A DNA stretch of 64,000 bases from Deltaproteobacteria bacterium (GCA_029262415.1 JAJCZL010000057.1:112591-176590); one strand, 5' to 3'. Positions 8,725-18,281 are shown, numbered from the stretch's first letter. The notes: a model not told the origin generated them from the letters alone. Numbers and translations are program-made.

Positions 8725-9477
8725 CTACCGCTTTACTGCGCGAACCCCGATGATGACATCGAAGCAGGGGTCATAGGTGTCGAGTTCGTCGGCAGTCAGT
8801 TCCTCGCTCGCCAACCCGTGAAGCGCGGCACATGCCGCGAGCACGTTGCCATACCCTTCGATTCTGACATTCGACTCACCGAAGCAGCCCGCGAACAAGC
8901 GCCTGGCCGATTGCGAGGTGAAGCGCCAATATTCGCCCCAGAAGTCTACGCCCTCGTGGCGCCCCACCCTGCTTATGCCGTGCGTCGTTACCAGCAACAC
9001 TCCGCCGGGCGCGAGGATCCTCGATAGTTCACGAACGGCGCTCTCGAATTTGTAGATCATCTGGAGAGTCTGCGTGAGGATGATGCAGTCGAAGGTGCCG
9101 TCGGCGACCTGGCCGGCATCGGTCAGATCGGCAACGATAGTCGCTCCGGGCACATCGACCACCGACATGACGTCGCTGCCGGTGACGCAGCCTCCGCCAA
9201 ACTTGTCGGTATAAAACGAATCACCCATTTCCAGGACCCGACCGCGAATATCTCCGGCATGCTGCGCGAGGAATTTCTCGATGTAGTAGCGCTCAACGGG
9301 AAAACCACGATCGAGCGCGAACAGCGTGCTGATCGGCACCAGCTTGCGCAAGCTGCCGAAATCGACACGACCGACGCGCGGCCACACCAAACCGAAACGG
9401 CGTCGGGCTGCCACGATCCGCGCGCGCACCGCCGGCGGTAACACCCGGCGCAAAGCGGTGAGAAGCTGATTGCGCAA
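8725..9477 (-). CDS. SAM-dependent class I methyltransferase
   Basis: A protein of about 250 residues. The core has GRVLEMGDSFYT in place of the usual glycine-rich SAM loop, FDCIILTQTLQMI (motif IV region) and LAPGGVLLVTTHG (post-II motif), a Methyltransf_11 arrangement. The start is uncertain: TTG 9477 avoids a 46-bp overlap with the upstream gene, but a GTG at 9558 is in frame. It lies between a CmoA-like gene and a GT-C gene in the glycan operon, so O-methylation of a sugar or capping of a glycan chain is plausible (inference). Confidence 0.65.
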   Translation of the reverse strand: MRNQLLTALRRVLPPAVRARIVAARRRFGLVWPRVGRVDFGSLRKLVPISTLFALDRGFPVERYYIEKFLAQHAGDIRGRVLEMGDSFYTDKFGGGCVTGSDVMSVVDVPGATIVADLTDAGQVADGTFDCIILTQTLQMIYKFESAVRELSRILAPGGVLLVTTHGISRVGRHEGVDFWGEYWRFTSQSARRLFAGCFGESNVRIEGYGNVLAACAALHGLASEELTADELDTYDPCFDVIIGVRAVKR

Positions 9478-9512
9478 TCCAGGCGAAATCGGCCCGCCGA
9501 CAGCGGCGGGTT

Positions 9513-10277
9513 CTATTCTTCCTTCTTGACGCAGAGGAACCCCGCGAAATTGTACCACTGGAAGAAACTCTCAGCGATGTCGAAACCGCCGTGGCGAAAC
9601 AGCTCGAGGTTCTCGTCGACCCGATAAGGGATCAACACGTTCTCGAGCGCCTCACGTTTGCGCAGGATTTCCTGCTCGGAGTAGCCGTTACGGCGTTTGA
9701 AGTCGTAGTAGAAGTCGATGAAAAACCGGTTCATGTCCGAGTCATTAGTGAGCACCTTTTCGGTGATCACCAATGCGCCGCCGGCCCTAAGGCCGTCATA
9801 GATTCTCCTGATCAGAGGCGTCCGGCAGAGCGGCCGGATGAACTGCAGGGTCCAACACATCGTAACCACGCTCGCATTCTCGAGATCCAGGCTGCCTGCT
9901 CCGGAACTGAGCTCGCCGTGCCGCACCTCGATCTGATCGCTGAGTTCGGCCAGGGCGATCTTCTTGCGGGCCTTTGCCAACATCGGCTCCGAATTGTCGT
10001 AGCCGACCAGGCGCACGCCCCGACCGAGCTTGTGGGCGAGCGAAATCATGGTTGTCGCGGTCGAGCAACCGAGGTCATAGATTACCGTTCCGGGGATGTA
10101 GAACTTCTCGGCGACGTCGAGCAGCATCCGCTGTTGCTCGAGATAAAAGGGGATGCTGCGGACGAGCATGTCGTCAAAAACCGCCGCGACATCGGCATCG
10201 AAGCGGAAATCGCTGCCGCGGGGAGTCTCGGTCTCAAACACCGCATCGCGATCGTTGGTAAGCGGCTCGTTATCCAT
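9513..10277 (-). CDS. CmoA-like carboxy-S-adenosyl-L-methionine synthase homologue
   Basis: A 254-residue protein similar along its length to E. coli CmoA, which makes carboxy-SAM from SAM and prephenate for wobble-uridine modification. Shared blocks are VIYDLGCS (SAM loop), the acidic NSEPML, TLQFIRPL, GGALVITEK, YDFKRRNGYSEQEI and REALENVL. The arginine recalled as E. coli Arg199, which binds the carboxylate, aligns with Arg208 (RKREA). The partner CmoB is not in the window; a different methyltransferase follows. So it may be a genuine CmoA in an unusual place or a copy recruited to glycan modification. The ATG at 10277 is used because the sequence before it is low-quality coding. A 183-bp gap without recognisable features precedes it. 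Confidence 0.7.
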   Translation of the reverse strand: MDNEPLTNDRDAVFETETPRGSDFRFDADVAAVFDDMLVRSIPFYLEQQRMLLDVAEKFYIPGTVIYDLGCSTATTMISLAHKLGRGVRLVGYDNSEPMLAKARKKIALAELSDQIEVRHGELSSGAGSLDLENASVVTMCWTLQFIRPLCRTPLIRRIYDGLRAGGALVITEKVLTNDSDMNRFFIDFYYDFKRRNGYSEQEILRKREALENVLIPYRVDENLELFRHGGFDIAESFFQWYNFAGFLCVKKEE

Positions 10278-10460
10278 GCGATGACCATTGTGACACGAGC
10301 AAGTGGTATTTAACCACCAACTAGCCCACTGACTACAGCTAGATAACGCACCTGCGTTGCACAGGCGCATACGACTATCATCGGAACACGCCAAGCTCGT
10401 GCGGGAACCGGTGTACTGAGCTTAGGCGTAACCCACCCCCGACGGTCGGCGGACCTGAGA

Positions 10461-11189
10461 TCACCGCCACAGCGAGGACAGCGCGCGTGCCGCGCGACGC
10501 GCGGAAAGCCGAGCCGCGAACACCGGGCTTCCCCATTGGCGGAGTGCGCCGCCGGCGCGAAGATAGAAAGAATCGAGCCGCGGCAAGCGAAGCGGATCGA
10601 AGTCATGCGGTAGCGGACGAAGATCGGTCGTGCAGGCAAACCGGTAGTGACGCGCCGCCGCCGCCGCGACCGCATCGTTGCACGCCCCATACGGATAGCA
10701 GAACGCCTGCGTGTCAACACCGAGGTGGTGCTTGAGTGCTGACTGGGACGCGCTGAACTCTTCTTCGAGCGCTTCCGAATCGAGGCTCGTCAGTCGCCGA
10801 TGAGACACCGAATGCGAGCCCACGCTGAGCCCTTCCTCGCTCAATCCGGCAAGAGTGTCCCAGCCCATCAAGGGGAAGGACGGAATCCCTTTCTCCGGCC
10901 GGCCTCTCCAGGCATTGTCGCGCCCAACATGTCCAGTCGCAACGAAGAGCGTCGCCGGCAGACCGTGCTCGCGAAGCAGCGGCCACGCAGTGTCGGCGAA
11001 GTTTTGCATACCGTCGTCGAACGTAAGGGCAACCGCGTTGTCGTCTCGCGATCGCAACAGGTCAGGTATCGTCAAGACGGCAACCTTGCCGGCCGCGAGC
11101 CAGGCCACGTGGCGGCGAAATGAGTCCGGGCTGATCGAGATCACCGACCCGGTTTCATCGACAGAGTGATAAGTTAGGATTGCTCGCAC
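10461..11189 (-). CDS. Polysaccharide deacetylase (NodB domain)
   Basis: A 242-residue single-domain enzyme of carbohydrate esterase family 4. Motif 1 is TFDDG (catalytic base and first metal Asp), motif 2 is SHSVSH (two metal-binding His), motif 3 is CYPYG. The N-terminus MRAILTYHSV is typical and supports the GTG start at 11189. No signal peptide is evident, so it may act in the cytosol or on a lipid-linked sugar. Expected reaction: hydrolysis of N-acetyl groups from a GlcNAc-type sugar. It follows the epimerase by 48 bp in the same direction. Confidence 0.85.
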   Translation of the reverse strand: MRAILTYHSVDETGSVISISPDSFRRHVAWLAAGKVAVLTIPDLLRSRDDNAVALTFDDGMQNFADTAWPLLREHGLPATLFVATGHVGRDNAWRGRPEKGIPSFPLMGWDTLAGLSEEGLSVGSHSVSHRRLTSLDSEALEEEFSASQSALKHHLGVDTQAFCYPYGACNDAVAAAAARHYRFACTTDLRPLPHDFDPLRLPRLDSFYLRAGGALRQWGSPVFAARLSARRAARALSSLWR

Positions 11190-11237
11190 CGAACACGGTT
11201 CCCGCCCGGCGCAGCGCCGCCCGGCCCTCAACTACCC

Positions 11238-12203
11238 CTACATCGCCCGGCGATGTTCGTCGATCACGTCGACCACGATTCGGTCCAGCGGTGTATCGGG
11301 AACAAACCCGATCGTCGCTTGCAGTTTCGACACACAGGGAACGCGCCTCATCATGTCCTCGAACCCGGAAGCATAGGCCTGTTCGTAGGGGACGTTGACT
11401 ATTTGCGACGTGCTCCCCGCGTGCTCACGCACTTTCTCGGCAAGCGCTTGTATCGTGATCTCTTCGGCACCTCCGATGTTATAGACCCCTCCACGCGCAG
11501 CGGGCGTATGCATGAGCAACTCGAGAGCACGTACGACATCACGTACGTGCGAGAAGCACCGGCTTTGCGTGCCGGTACCGAAAACGGTGATCTTCTCTCC
11601 CGCCAGCGCTTGTCTGACGAAATTCGGAAGGACCATGCCGTAACGCCCGCTTTGACGTGGGCCGACAGTATTGAACAAGCGCACCACCGTCACCGGGAGC
11701 CCGTGCTCGGTAGCATAAGCCAAGGCGAGCCACTCATCGAGTGCCTTTGAGCAGGCGTACGCCCACCGTGAGTGGCGGGTCGGACCGAGAACCAGATCGT
11801 CATCCTCACTGAACGGGATCTTGGTCGACTTTCCGTAAACCTCGGATGTCGAGGCAATGAGCACCGGCTTCTTCAACGCGATCGCGGCATTCAGCACAAC
11901 CTGCGTGCCGTGGACGTTGGTCTGGATCGTGTGAACCGGTTTCTCGATAATCAGCCGAACCCCGACCGCTGCCGCCAAATGAACGACGCTATCGCTGGCA
12001 TCAACCGCGGCTTTCATAAGGTCGCTGTCGGTCACGTCGCCGACGCGAAGTTCGAAGCCGTCACGTCCTTGCAACCCGCTGACATTCTCTACCGAGCCGG
12101 TCGACAGATCGTCGACCGCCAAGACGCTATGCCCGGCGTCGAGCAAGTGTTCCGCCAAATGGGACCCGATGAATCCCGCCCCTCCGGTAACCAAAACTTT
12201 CAT
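11238..12203 (-). CDS. NAD-dependent epimerase/dehydratase (extended SDR)
   Basis: A 321-residue extended short-chain dehydrogenase. The NAD motif GGAGFIGSH is at the N-terminus, the catalytic Ser/Thr region is STSEVYG, and YACSK provides the Tyr-x-x-x-Lys pair. SRCFSHVRDVVRAL and VYNIGG fit UDP-sugar epimerases, decarboxylases and dehydratases (GalE, UXS and RmlB relatives). The exact sugar product cannot be told. Its ATG overlaps the stop of the GT4 gene (ATGA). It probably provides a nucleotide sugar for the glycosyltransferases of the cluster. Confidence 0.85.
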   Translation of the reverse strand: MKVLVTGGAGFIGSHLAEHLLDAGHSVLAVDDLSTGSVENVSGLQGRDGFELRVGDVTDSDLMKAAVDASDSVVHLAAAVGVRLIIEKPVHTIQTNVHGTQVVLNAAIALKKPVLIASTSEVYGKSTKIPFSEDDDLVLGPTRHSRWAYACSKALDEWLALAYATEHGLPVTVVRLFNTVGPRQSGRYGMVLPNFVRQALAGEKITVFGTGTQSRCFSHVRDVVRALELLMHTPAARGGVYNIGGAEEITIQALAEKVREHAGSTSQIVNVPYEQAYASGFEDMMRRVPCVSKLQATIGFVPDTPLDRIVVDVIDEHRRAM

Positions 12204-13507
12204 GCCGCTTCCCTTCGTATCACTTGCAGGATGTCCTCGCGTCCCTTACGTCCAGCCTCGCGCTCGATGATCGAGAGGTATCGGGGGACAACCGCGTCTT
12301 CGGTCCATTTTTCTTCGAACAACGTCCGCGCCGCGCGCGACATCCGCTCGCGTGCGAGCGGGTCGGCGACCAGATTGCGCATCGCTTCAACCATCTCACC
12401 AGTGGAACCGAACAGCAGACCCGCCCCGCTGTCACCCAGAAGCTCGGGATAGGTCCCCAGGCGCCGGGCCAGAACCGGAGTCGCCGACCGCAACGCTTCA
12501 ATCAGAGTAATGCCGAACGTCTCATAGCCGATGCTCGAAACGATCGACGCGAGCGCGTGGCGGTTGTAACGCCCCAGTTCGGTCTGATCGAGCCGCCCCA
12601 AAAACCGCACGTTGGACAGACCCGCAGCGAGTTGCCGCCACGCCGCCCCCATCTCCCCCTCACCGGCAATCAACAGGTCGGCTGCGGGAACAGCGGCCAT
12701 CGCGGGGATGACGTCGTCAAGACCCTTGTTCGCCGTCAATCGCCCGGCGAAAAGAAAGTACGGCCGTTCTTGCGGCGCTCGAGACGACCTCTGATCGGCG
12801 CTCGAAACTTCGATCTCCGGAAGGAAGTAAGGAACGACTTCCATCTCCCGGGGGAACCCGAATTCGTGGTGCTTTGCCCGGCTGAACTCGCTCTTGGCAA
12901 TAAACACGTCCACATTCGCCAATTTCCGCTGCAGATACCCGGTGTAGCGCCACAACTGCGGTGGTCGGCGGTAACTCAGGGTGCAGCGTATGCACTTTCG
13001 CCTGTCGCAGAGTTCTCGGTTGTAGCGCCAAAGCACATGAGTCGGACATACCAACCAATGCTCATGTGCCTCCAGGATCTTGACCGCGCTTCCGAAGTCG
13101 AGGATACCCGGGCCACCGATCAACGAAATGTTGTTGTAGAGAATCACGTGAGGCGCGAAGCTGTCGATCAATCCCCTCAGCCTGGCCGCGTTAACCACCG
13201 GGCGCCCGGTTTGTTGGGTCAGTAACGGCACAATTAGCGAATGTCCTGTTTCCAACGAACAGACTTCGACCCCGTCCTCTCCCATCGTCGGCACGAACGG
13301 AAGCCGTGCCGGTGTGACGACGTCACCTTCACCCGACCCGGGATTTCCGCTCAAGAGGTTGTAGGAGTCGGCGTCGTGGATAACGCACACCGAATGCCCG
13401 CGACGCACGAACGAGCGTGCAAGACGCTGGATTGCGATCCCGTCGCCACCGAAATTCTCAGGAGGGTAGAAAGTCGTGAGCATGCAAATACGCAGTCCAG
13501 TCATCAT
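12200..13507 (-). CDS. GT4 family glycosyltransferase
   Basis: A 435-residue GT-B fold enzyme. The N-terminus MLTTFYPPENFGGDGIAIQRL is the usual GT4 opening. The C-terminal half has FLFAGRLTANKGLDDVIPA and SIGYETFGITLIEAL, the E-x7-E region that contacts the nucleotide sugar. A cysteine-containing insert (CDRRKCIRC) in the N-terminal domain is seen in some GT4 enzymes near capsule and exopolysaccharide genes. It should be a cytosolic or membrane-associated retaining transferase. It starts 10 bp after the upstream GT2 stop. Confidence 0.85.
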   Translation of the reverse strand: MMTGLRICMLTTFYPPENFGGDGIAIQRLARSFVRRGHSVCVIHDADSYNLLSGNPGSGEGDVVTPARLPFVPTMGEDGVEVCSLETGHSLIVPLLTQQTGRPVVNAARLRGLIDSFAPHVILYNNISLIGGPGILDFGSAVKILEAHEHWLVCPTHVLWRYNRELCDRRKCIRCTLSYRRPPQLWRYTGYLQRKLANVDVFIAKSEFSRAKHHEFGFPREMEVVPYFLPEIEVSSADQRSSRAPQERPYFLFAGRLTANKGLDDVIPAMAAVPAADLLIAGEGEMGAAWRQLAAGLSNVRFLGRLDQTELGRYNRHALASIVSSIGYETFGITLIEALRSATPVLARRLGTYPELLGDSGAGLLFGSTGEMVEAMRNLVADPLARERMSRAARTLFEEKWTEDAVVPRYLSIIEREAGRKGREDILQVIRREAA

Positions 13508-13516
13508 ATCGCAAAT

Positions 13517-14530
13517 TCAGGGATTGGTGCGCGCGGCACTCGCATCCGAACAACCCATGATGCGTTCGGTTTGATGGGCCACCCAGCCGGCGACAAATCC
13601 GACGCCACTGCATAGGAAGTACAATAGGTGCAAAGGAAACGAAGCCAGCGCGAACGCCGTGCCACGCCTATCGCGCAGGAACGAGAAAAATCGTCGGTTG
13701 ATGAAAAACACCGCCGCCAACGCAGACAACGAGACCAGCGCGATGCGTGCATCGAAGGCGGCCCCGATCACGCCGGCACCGGCGCAGGCGACGAGCGCAA
13801 GGCTCGCCTGCTGGTTTCCTTGCAGGTTGAGATCCCTGGGCGGGGCGCCGTGTTGCAGAATCAGTCGCGTCCAAGGTAAGGCCCGATACGCGACGTCGGT
13901 TCGCACTACCGAGGCAAGCGTCCACCGTTTCAGGTGCGTGACTTGCATCTTCTTATCTACAACGATTCGCCTGCCGGATGCACGAATCCGATAACCGAGT
14001 TCGATATCTTCGATCGAGAACCAACGGTCACGCGCATCGTAGCCGCCGACTTCTTCGAACACCGCCCGTCGTACCGCCCCACATCCCGCCCAGAATGTAA
14101 ACGCTTCTTCATTGCCGATCTGGTGTGTGTAGTGATGCAACAGGTTGCGGAATTGAGAGACCCACGCCTTTGCGCGGGGACGATCGTCATAGGATCCGAA
14201 TACCGCTGCGACGTCGGGATGTTCATGGAAAAACCGATCGACACGGTCGACAACAGCGGCGGGGGCGACGACGTCGGCGTCGATAAAAAGAAGAATTTCA
14301 CCGCTGACCGCCGCCGCACCGCGGTTTCGCGCTTCGGCCGGGCCGACATTCTCACTCAGACGTATCACTCGTGCACCCGCAGCCTGCGCCGCCGCGGCGG
14401 TGGCATCCGTGGATGCATCGTCGACCACGACGAACTCCCGCCCCGGACCGAGGGCGGGCACCAGCGAAGCGACGCTTTCCGCGACTTCCGCTTCGCTGTT
14501 GTAAGCAGGCATTACGATCGAGATCCGCAT
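13517..14530 (-). CDS. GT2 family glycosyltransferase with C-terminal hydrophobic segments
   Basis: A 337-residue GT-A enzyme. ISIVMPAYNSEAEV opens the fold, VVDDASTDAT binds nucleotide, LFIDADVV is the DxD metal site and DRWFSIEDIELGYRI holds the catalytic base region. After residue about 240 there are hydrophobic helices. It is the first gene of the minus-strand glycan run, with an 89-bp gap from the MATE gene that holds no recognisable terminator. Likely adds a sugar to a lipid-linked oligosaccharide. Confidence 0.85.
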   Translation of the reverse strand: MRISIVMPAYNSEAEVAESVASLVPALGPGREFVVVDDASTDATAAAAQAAGARVIRLSENVGPAEARNRGAAAVSGEILLFIDADVVAPAAVVDRVDRFFHEHPDVAAVFGSYDDRPRAKAWVSQFRNLLHHYTHQIGNEEAFTFWAGCGAVRRAVFEEVGGYDARDRWFSIEDIELGYRIRASGRRIVVDKKMQVTHLKRWTLASVVRTDVAYRALPWTRLILQHGAPPRDLNLQGNQQASLALVACAGAGVIGAAFDARIALVSLSALAAVFFINRRFFSFLRDRRGTAFALASFPLHLLYFLCSGVGFVAGWVAHQTERIMGCSDASAARTNP

Positions 14531-14619
14531 TGAAAATAGATTGCTTCCAGTTGACCACGGATACGCCCACCACGCGACAGCTTCCGCTGCGCTAGGCGTT
14601 GCGCATAGCGCATGTCATA

Positions 14620-15957
14620 TCAGACGCGCGCCTCCGCCCACAGGCCACGTCGCCAACTCAAGGTGAACATGCCGGCAACGACAACACGGAAAACCGAGTT
14701 CGCGACCCAGATAGCAAACAACCCGTGCCCGAGCACCGGGCCGAGAATATACGCGGCGGGCAGGAATAGGCCCCACTGGGTGCCCGCCGAATAGATCATC
14801 ACGCGCTTGCTGTCACCCGCGCCAAGGTGGGCGTTGAGCAGAACCATTCCGAACGCGTCCAGCACCATCGCGACACCGGCGATTCTTAGCGCCGGGCTCG
14901 CGAGCACGAGCGTCTCCGGATTGTGGATGAACACAGAAAGCACCGCTTCGGGTACCAGAACTTGCGGCAGGGCAACAACCGCGACCACCGCCATCGCTAC
15001 CTTGCCGACCCGCCACCCCCAGCGCTTCGCTGCTTGACGATCGGATGCGCCGAGAGACTGCCCGACCAGCGTCGCAGCAGTCAAGCCGAAGCCGATCGCC
15101 GGCAGTATCGTCAACAACATCATGGTGACAAGAACGTGCGCGGCGGCGAGTTCGGCGGTGCCGATGCGACCGACGATCCAAAACAACATCGTCATCCCTG
15201 CGGCAAACAAGAACTGCTGCAGCCCCGCAGGCAGAGAGACGCGGACCATGTCACCTAGAGTTTCGCGCCTTGGCAGTCGCGCCAGGAAGCCGGCGGGGCG
15301 CGCATGACGGTAGGCCATCCAGGTATAAGAGAGCGTTCCGACGTACACCGAGACGAGCGAAGCGATTCCGGCTCCTGTCACGCCAAGCGCAGGCGCTCCG
15401 AGGTTGCCGAAGATCAGAACCCAGTTCAGCGAAATGTTCACCACATGCATGACGACAATCGTCTTCATGTAGACGTGCGACATATCCACCGCGTTCCAAT
15501 AGCCGCGATAAGCGAAGTTCGCACCGACGGCCAGCACTCCGCAAAGACGCAGCTGCAGATAGGGTACGCCGGGGCCTATGACGGCAGGATCGGCAACCAG
15601 GTAAGGGAAAAAGGTCGGCGCACAAACCACCAAGAGCAGCGACCAAGGGATCGATATCACCGCCGCAAGCAGCAGCCCGCCGTTCAGCGGCACGGCAGTT
15701 TCGGTGTGACGCCCCTCTCCTCGCCGCCGCGCAGCGGCGGCCTGAACACCGGCCGCCATGCCCATGACAAAAGACATCGCCATGAAGTTCGCGAAGCTCG
15801 CAATACCGACCGCAGCCAGGGCGTTATCCCCGAGCGTTCCAACCATCGCGGTATCGACAACGTTGAGAAGGTTCTGCGAGACCATGCCGGCGATGATCGG
15901 CAGCGCGAGCGCTAGGATGCGCCTCTGCGGCGATACGGCTACCGGGTTGTCGTGCAT
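14620..15957 (-). CDS. MATE family multidrug/metabolite exporter
   Basis: A 445-residue protein with about twelve hydrophobic helices in two related halves, as in MatE/NorM/DinF transporters. Family blocks include LPIIAGMVSQNLLNVVDTAMVG, GFGLTAATLVGQSLGA and LNAHLGAGDSKRV. It would export cationic or amphipathic compounds using a Na+ or H+ gradient, or, by analogy with MurJ-like relatives, a lipid intermediate. ATG 15957 is used; upstream in-frame codons reach 16026 but run into the HAD fragment. Same strand as ilvD. Confidence 0.85.
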   Translation of the reverse strand: MHDNPVAVSPQRRILALALPIIAGMVSQNLLNVVDTAMVGTLGDNALAAVGIASFANFMAMSFVMGMAAGVQAAAARRRGEGRHTETAVPLNGGLLLAAVISIPWSLLLVVCAPTFFPYLVADPAVIGPGVPYLQLRLCGVLAVGANFAYRGYWNAVDMSHVYMKTIVVMHVVNISLNWVLIFGNLGAPALGVTGAGIASLVSVYVGTLSYTWMAYRHARPAGFLARLPRRETLGDMVRVSLPAGLQQFLFAAGMTMLFWIVGRIGTAELAAAHVLVTMMLLTILPAIGFGLTAATLVGQSLGASDRQAAKRWGWRVGKVAMAVVAVVALPQVLVPEAVLSVFIHNPETLVLASPALRIAGVAMVLDAFGMVLLNAHLGAGDSKRVMIYSAGTQWGLFLPAAYILGPVLGHGLFAIWVANSVFRVVVAGMFTLSWRRGLWAEARV

Positions 15958-16088
15958 CGGGTGAGCAAAGAGGGGTGACTGTGAACGCGAACCCATGCCG
16001 ACACCAGCGGCGCGCGCACGAAGCACGCACGCCCGACCCCGTCGGAAACCGTCAGCGTACCGTCGATATCAAAGAGAACCAGATTCAC
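15939..16088 (-). pseudogene. 5' fragment of a HAD-family hydrolase gene
   Basis: A 49-codon frame starting at GTG 16088, 11 bp after the ilvD stop. Its N-terminus reads MNLVLFDIDGTLTVSDGVG, which is motif I of HAD phosphatases (DxDGT with the nucleophile Asp) followed by the usual loop. After about 25 codons the sequence ceases to look like a HAD protein and the frame stops at 15939, overlapping the start of the MATE gene. The rest (motifs II to IV) is absent, so this is a deletion remnant of a phosphoglycolate-phosphatase-like gene that once followed ilvD. Confidence 0.6.
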
Positions 16089-16099
16089 GAAGCGGCAAC

Positions 16100-17794
16100 T
16101 TATCCGGTCGAAGCGCCCTCGGACGCACTCGATGCAAGACGCGCGTACTTGGAGAGAACTCCTGACGTGTAACGCGGCGCCGGGGCCTTCCAGGCTGCGC
16201 GCCGCCGCTTGAGTTCGGCGTCATCGACGTTGAGCTGAAGGAGCAGCTTGTCGGCGTCGAGGGTAATCGAATCGCCCTCTTCGACCAGCGCGATCGGCCC
16301 GCCCACTTGGGCCTCGGGACAAACATGCCCGACGACCATGCCGTAGGTGCCGCCCGAAAAACGACCGTCGGTGATGAACCCGACTTTGTCGCCAAGCCCT
16401 TTGCCGATGATAGCGCTGGTAGGTGACAACATCTCGCGCATACCCGGCCCGCCCTTGGGGCCTTCGTAGCGAATGATCAAAACGTCGCCTGCATTGATGG
16501 CGTCGCCCATAATTGCGGCCATGCAGTCCTCTTCGGAGTCGAACACCCGTGCCGGACCGGTAATAGATTTCTTGGCAAGGCCGGTGATTTTTGCCACCGC
16601 GCCTTCCGGCGCGAGGTTCCCGCGCAGGATTGCGAGGTGGCCTTGCTGGTAAAGCGGCGCGGAAATCGGCCGGATCACGTCTTGATCCGCCGAAGGCGAG
16701 GACGGGATGTCGCGCAGATTCTCGGCTACCGTCTTGCCCGTGATGGTCATGCATTCACCGTGCAACAGGCCGGCCTCGAGCAGCATCTTCATGACCAGCG
16801 GGATTCCGCCGGCGCGGTGCAGATCGGTCGCGACGTACTTACCCGAAGGTTTCAGATCGCAAAACACCGGTGCGTTCTTACGGATACGCTCGAAGTCATC
16901 GAGCGTCAGTTCGACCTCGGCAGCACGGGCGATCGCCAAAAGATGCAGGATCGCATTGGTCGAACCACCGACAGCCATAGTTACCGTGATCGCGTTCTCG
17001 AAGGCCTTCTTGGTCAGAATGTCGCGCGGCTTCAGATCTGCGCGGATAAGTTCAAGCAGCGTGCGCCCGCTCTGGATCGCACTCTCGGTCTTCTCGGCAT
17101 CCTCGGCAGCCATCGTCGAGGAATACGGCAAGCTCATCCCCATCGCTTCGAACGCGCTGCTCATGGTGTTGGCGGTGTACATGCCACCGCACGATCCTTT
17201 CCCCGGACAGGATCGACGCTCGATCTCGCAGAAATCATCGCGTCCGATGCGACCGGCGCCGAACTCGCCGACCGCCTCGAAAATGCTGACGATGGTGAGA
17301 TCTTTGCCCTTATAGTGGCCCGGCTTAATGGTTCCGCCGTAGACAAACACGCCCGGTATGTTGAGACGCGCGAGCGCGATCATTGCGCCGGGCATGTTCT
17401 TGTCGCAGCCGCCGACTGCGATCACGCCGTCCATGCTTTGCGCCCGGCAGACTGTCTCGATCGAGTCAGCGATGACTTCGCGGCTGACCAGCGAGCATTT
17501 CATGCCTTCAGTACCCATCGAGATACCGTCGCTGACGGTGATCGTGCCGAACATCTGCGGCATCCCGCCGGCTTCGTGGATAGCGGCACTTGCGGCCTCG
17601 GCGAGCTCGCCAAGGCCTGCGTTACACGGCGTGATGTTGCTGTAGCCGTTGGCTACAGCGACGATCGGTTTCTTGAAGTCGTCGTCATCGAATCCGACCG
17701 CCCGCAGCATCGCGCGGTTGGGCGCGCGGTTGTCGCCTTCGGTGATCGCGCGGCTGCGCTTGTTCAGTCCTTTGGTGTCGCCGAAATTAGCCAT
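16100..17794 (-). CDS. ilvD: Dihydroxy-acid dehydratase
   Basis: A 564-residue enzyme of normal family length. It converts 2,3-dihydroxy-3-methylbutanoate and the isoleucine analogue to 2-oxo acids in branched-chain amino acid synthesis. Cysteines for the Fe-S cluster lie in GGCDKNMPG and [18 protein letters not shown], with a third in the N-terminal NITPCN block. The C-terminal DGRFSGG motif is intact. The IlvD/Edd family is unmistakable; the lack of other pathway genes nearby does not distinguish it from a sugar-acid dehydratase, but the N-terminus [11 protein letters not shown] is typical of IlvD. Probably cytosolic and oxygen sensitive. Confidence 0.95.
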   Translation of the reverse strand: MANFGDTKGLNKRSRAITEGDNRAPNRAMLRAVGFDDDDFKKPIVAVANGYSNITPCNAGLGELAEAASAAIHEAGGMPQMFGTITVSDGISMGTEGMKCSLVSREVIADSIETVCRAQSMDGVIAVGGCDKNMPGAMIALARLNIPGVFVYGGTIKPGHYKGKDLTIVSIFEAVGEFGAGRIGRDDFCEIERRSCPGKGSCGGMYTANTMSSAFEAMGMSLPYSSTMAAEDAEKTESAIQSGRTLLELIRADLKPRDILTKKAFENAITVTMAVGGSTNAILHLLAIARAAEVELTLDDFERIRKNAPVFCDLKPSGKYVATDLHRAGGIPLVMKMLLEAGLLHGECMTITGKTVAENLRDIPSSPSADQDVIRPISAPLYQQGHLAILRGNLAPEGAVAKITGLAKKSITGPARVFDSEEDCMAAIMGDAINAGDVLIIRYEGPKGGPGMREMLSPTSAIIGKGLGDKVGFITDGRFSGGTYGMVVGHVCPEAQVGGPIALVEEGDSITLDADKLLLQLNVDDAELKRRRAAWKAPAPRYTSGVLSKYARLASSASEGASTG

Positions 17795-17869
17795 AACCCG
17801 CGCATTCTAGCGATGTCCGGCCCCGGTGCGAACGCTGCGGCCAGTTCTGCACTGATGCGCGCCGGCGCA

Positions 17870-18281
17870 CTAGGGAAACTCTGCACAAGTGACTGAGCGG
17901 ACCGATCATCGTGCCGCCGGTGTACTTTGCGCCGAGTTCCACATTCCGCGCGGAATGTAGCGCGGTTTCAGCTCGCGGAAGGTAGCCGGCCGGCGCTACC
18001 CGGCTTTTGCAGTCCGTCCCCACGTGCAGCTTCATGCCGAAATACCAGGCTTTGCCCTTCATCGCCCGCTTCATCTCGGGATCGCGCGCTTTGGCCGCGT
18101 TCCTTGTCGAACTCGGCGCCGCGATGATCGTCGCCTCGACGATCGTCCCCGACTTCAGTTCCTTTCTGACTCCACACTACCGACGCGAACCTACGCTGCT
18201 CACCCATCGCCCAACCTCCTCACGAGTCGCTCGACTTACGTGCTTATCTCATTTTGAAAGACTTGTGCAGAGCTCCCCTAA
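17870..18281 (-). mobile_element. Internally deleted IS5-family element with intact ends
   Basis: Terminal inverted repeats of 17 bp are seen: GGAAACTCTGCACAAGT at 17874 and the complement of GGGAGCTCTGCACAAGT ending at 18277. They are flanked by CTAG on the left and CTAA on the right, which fits the YTAR target duplication of many IS5 elements. On the minus strand a ribosome site (GAGGAGG) and ATG 18207 begin a transposase (MGEQRRFASVVW), then after a deletion another frame reads RAMKGKAWYFGMKLHVGTD, a hallmark IS5 transposase block. Only about 400 bp remain, so the copy cannot encode a working enzyme. It sits between ilvD and the stop codon of the protease gene, which lies in the right target duplication. 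A perfect 18-bp palindrome lies inside at 17941. Confidence 0.8.
17941..17958. repeat. Palindromic repeat, copy 1 (perfect)
   Basis: The 18-bp sequence ACATTCCGCGCGGAATGT is its own reverse complement. It lies inside the decayed IS5 element and is one of at least eight copies of the same palindrome in the window. Confidence 0.85.

Noticed and set aside
16637..17896. 419-codon plus-strand frame opposite ilvD
   Set aside because: It is a shadow of ilvD, whose conserved motifs fix the true strand and frame.
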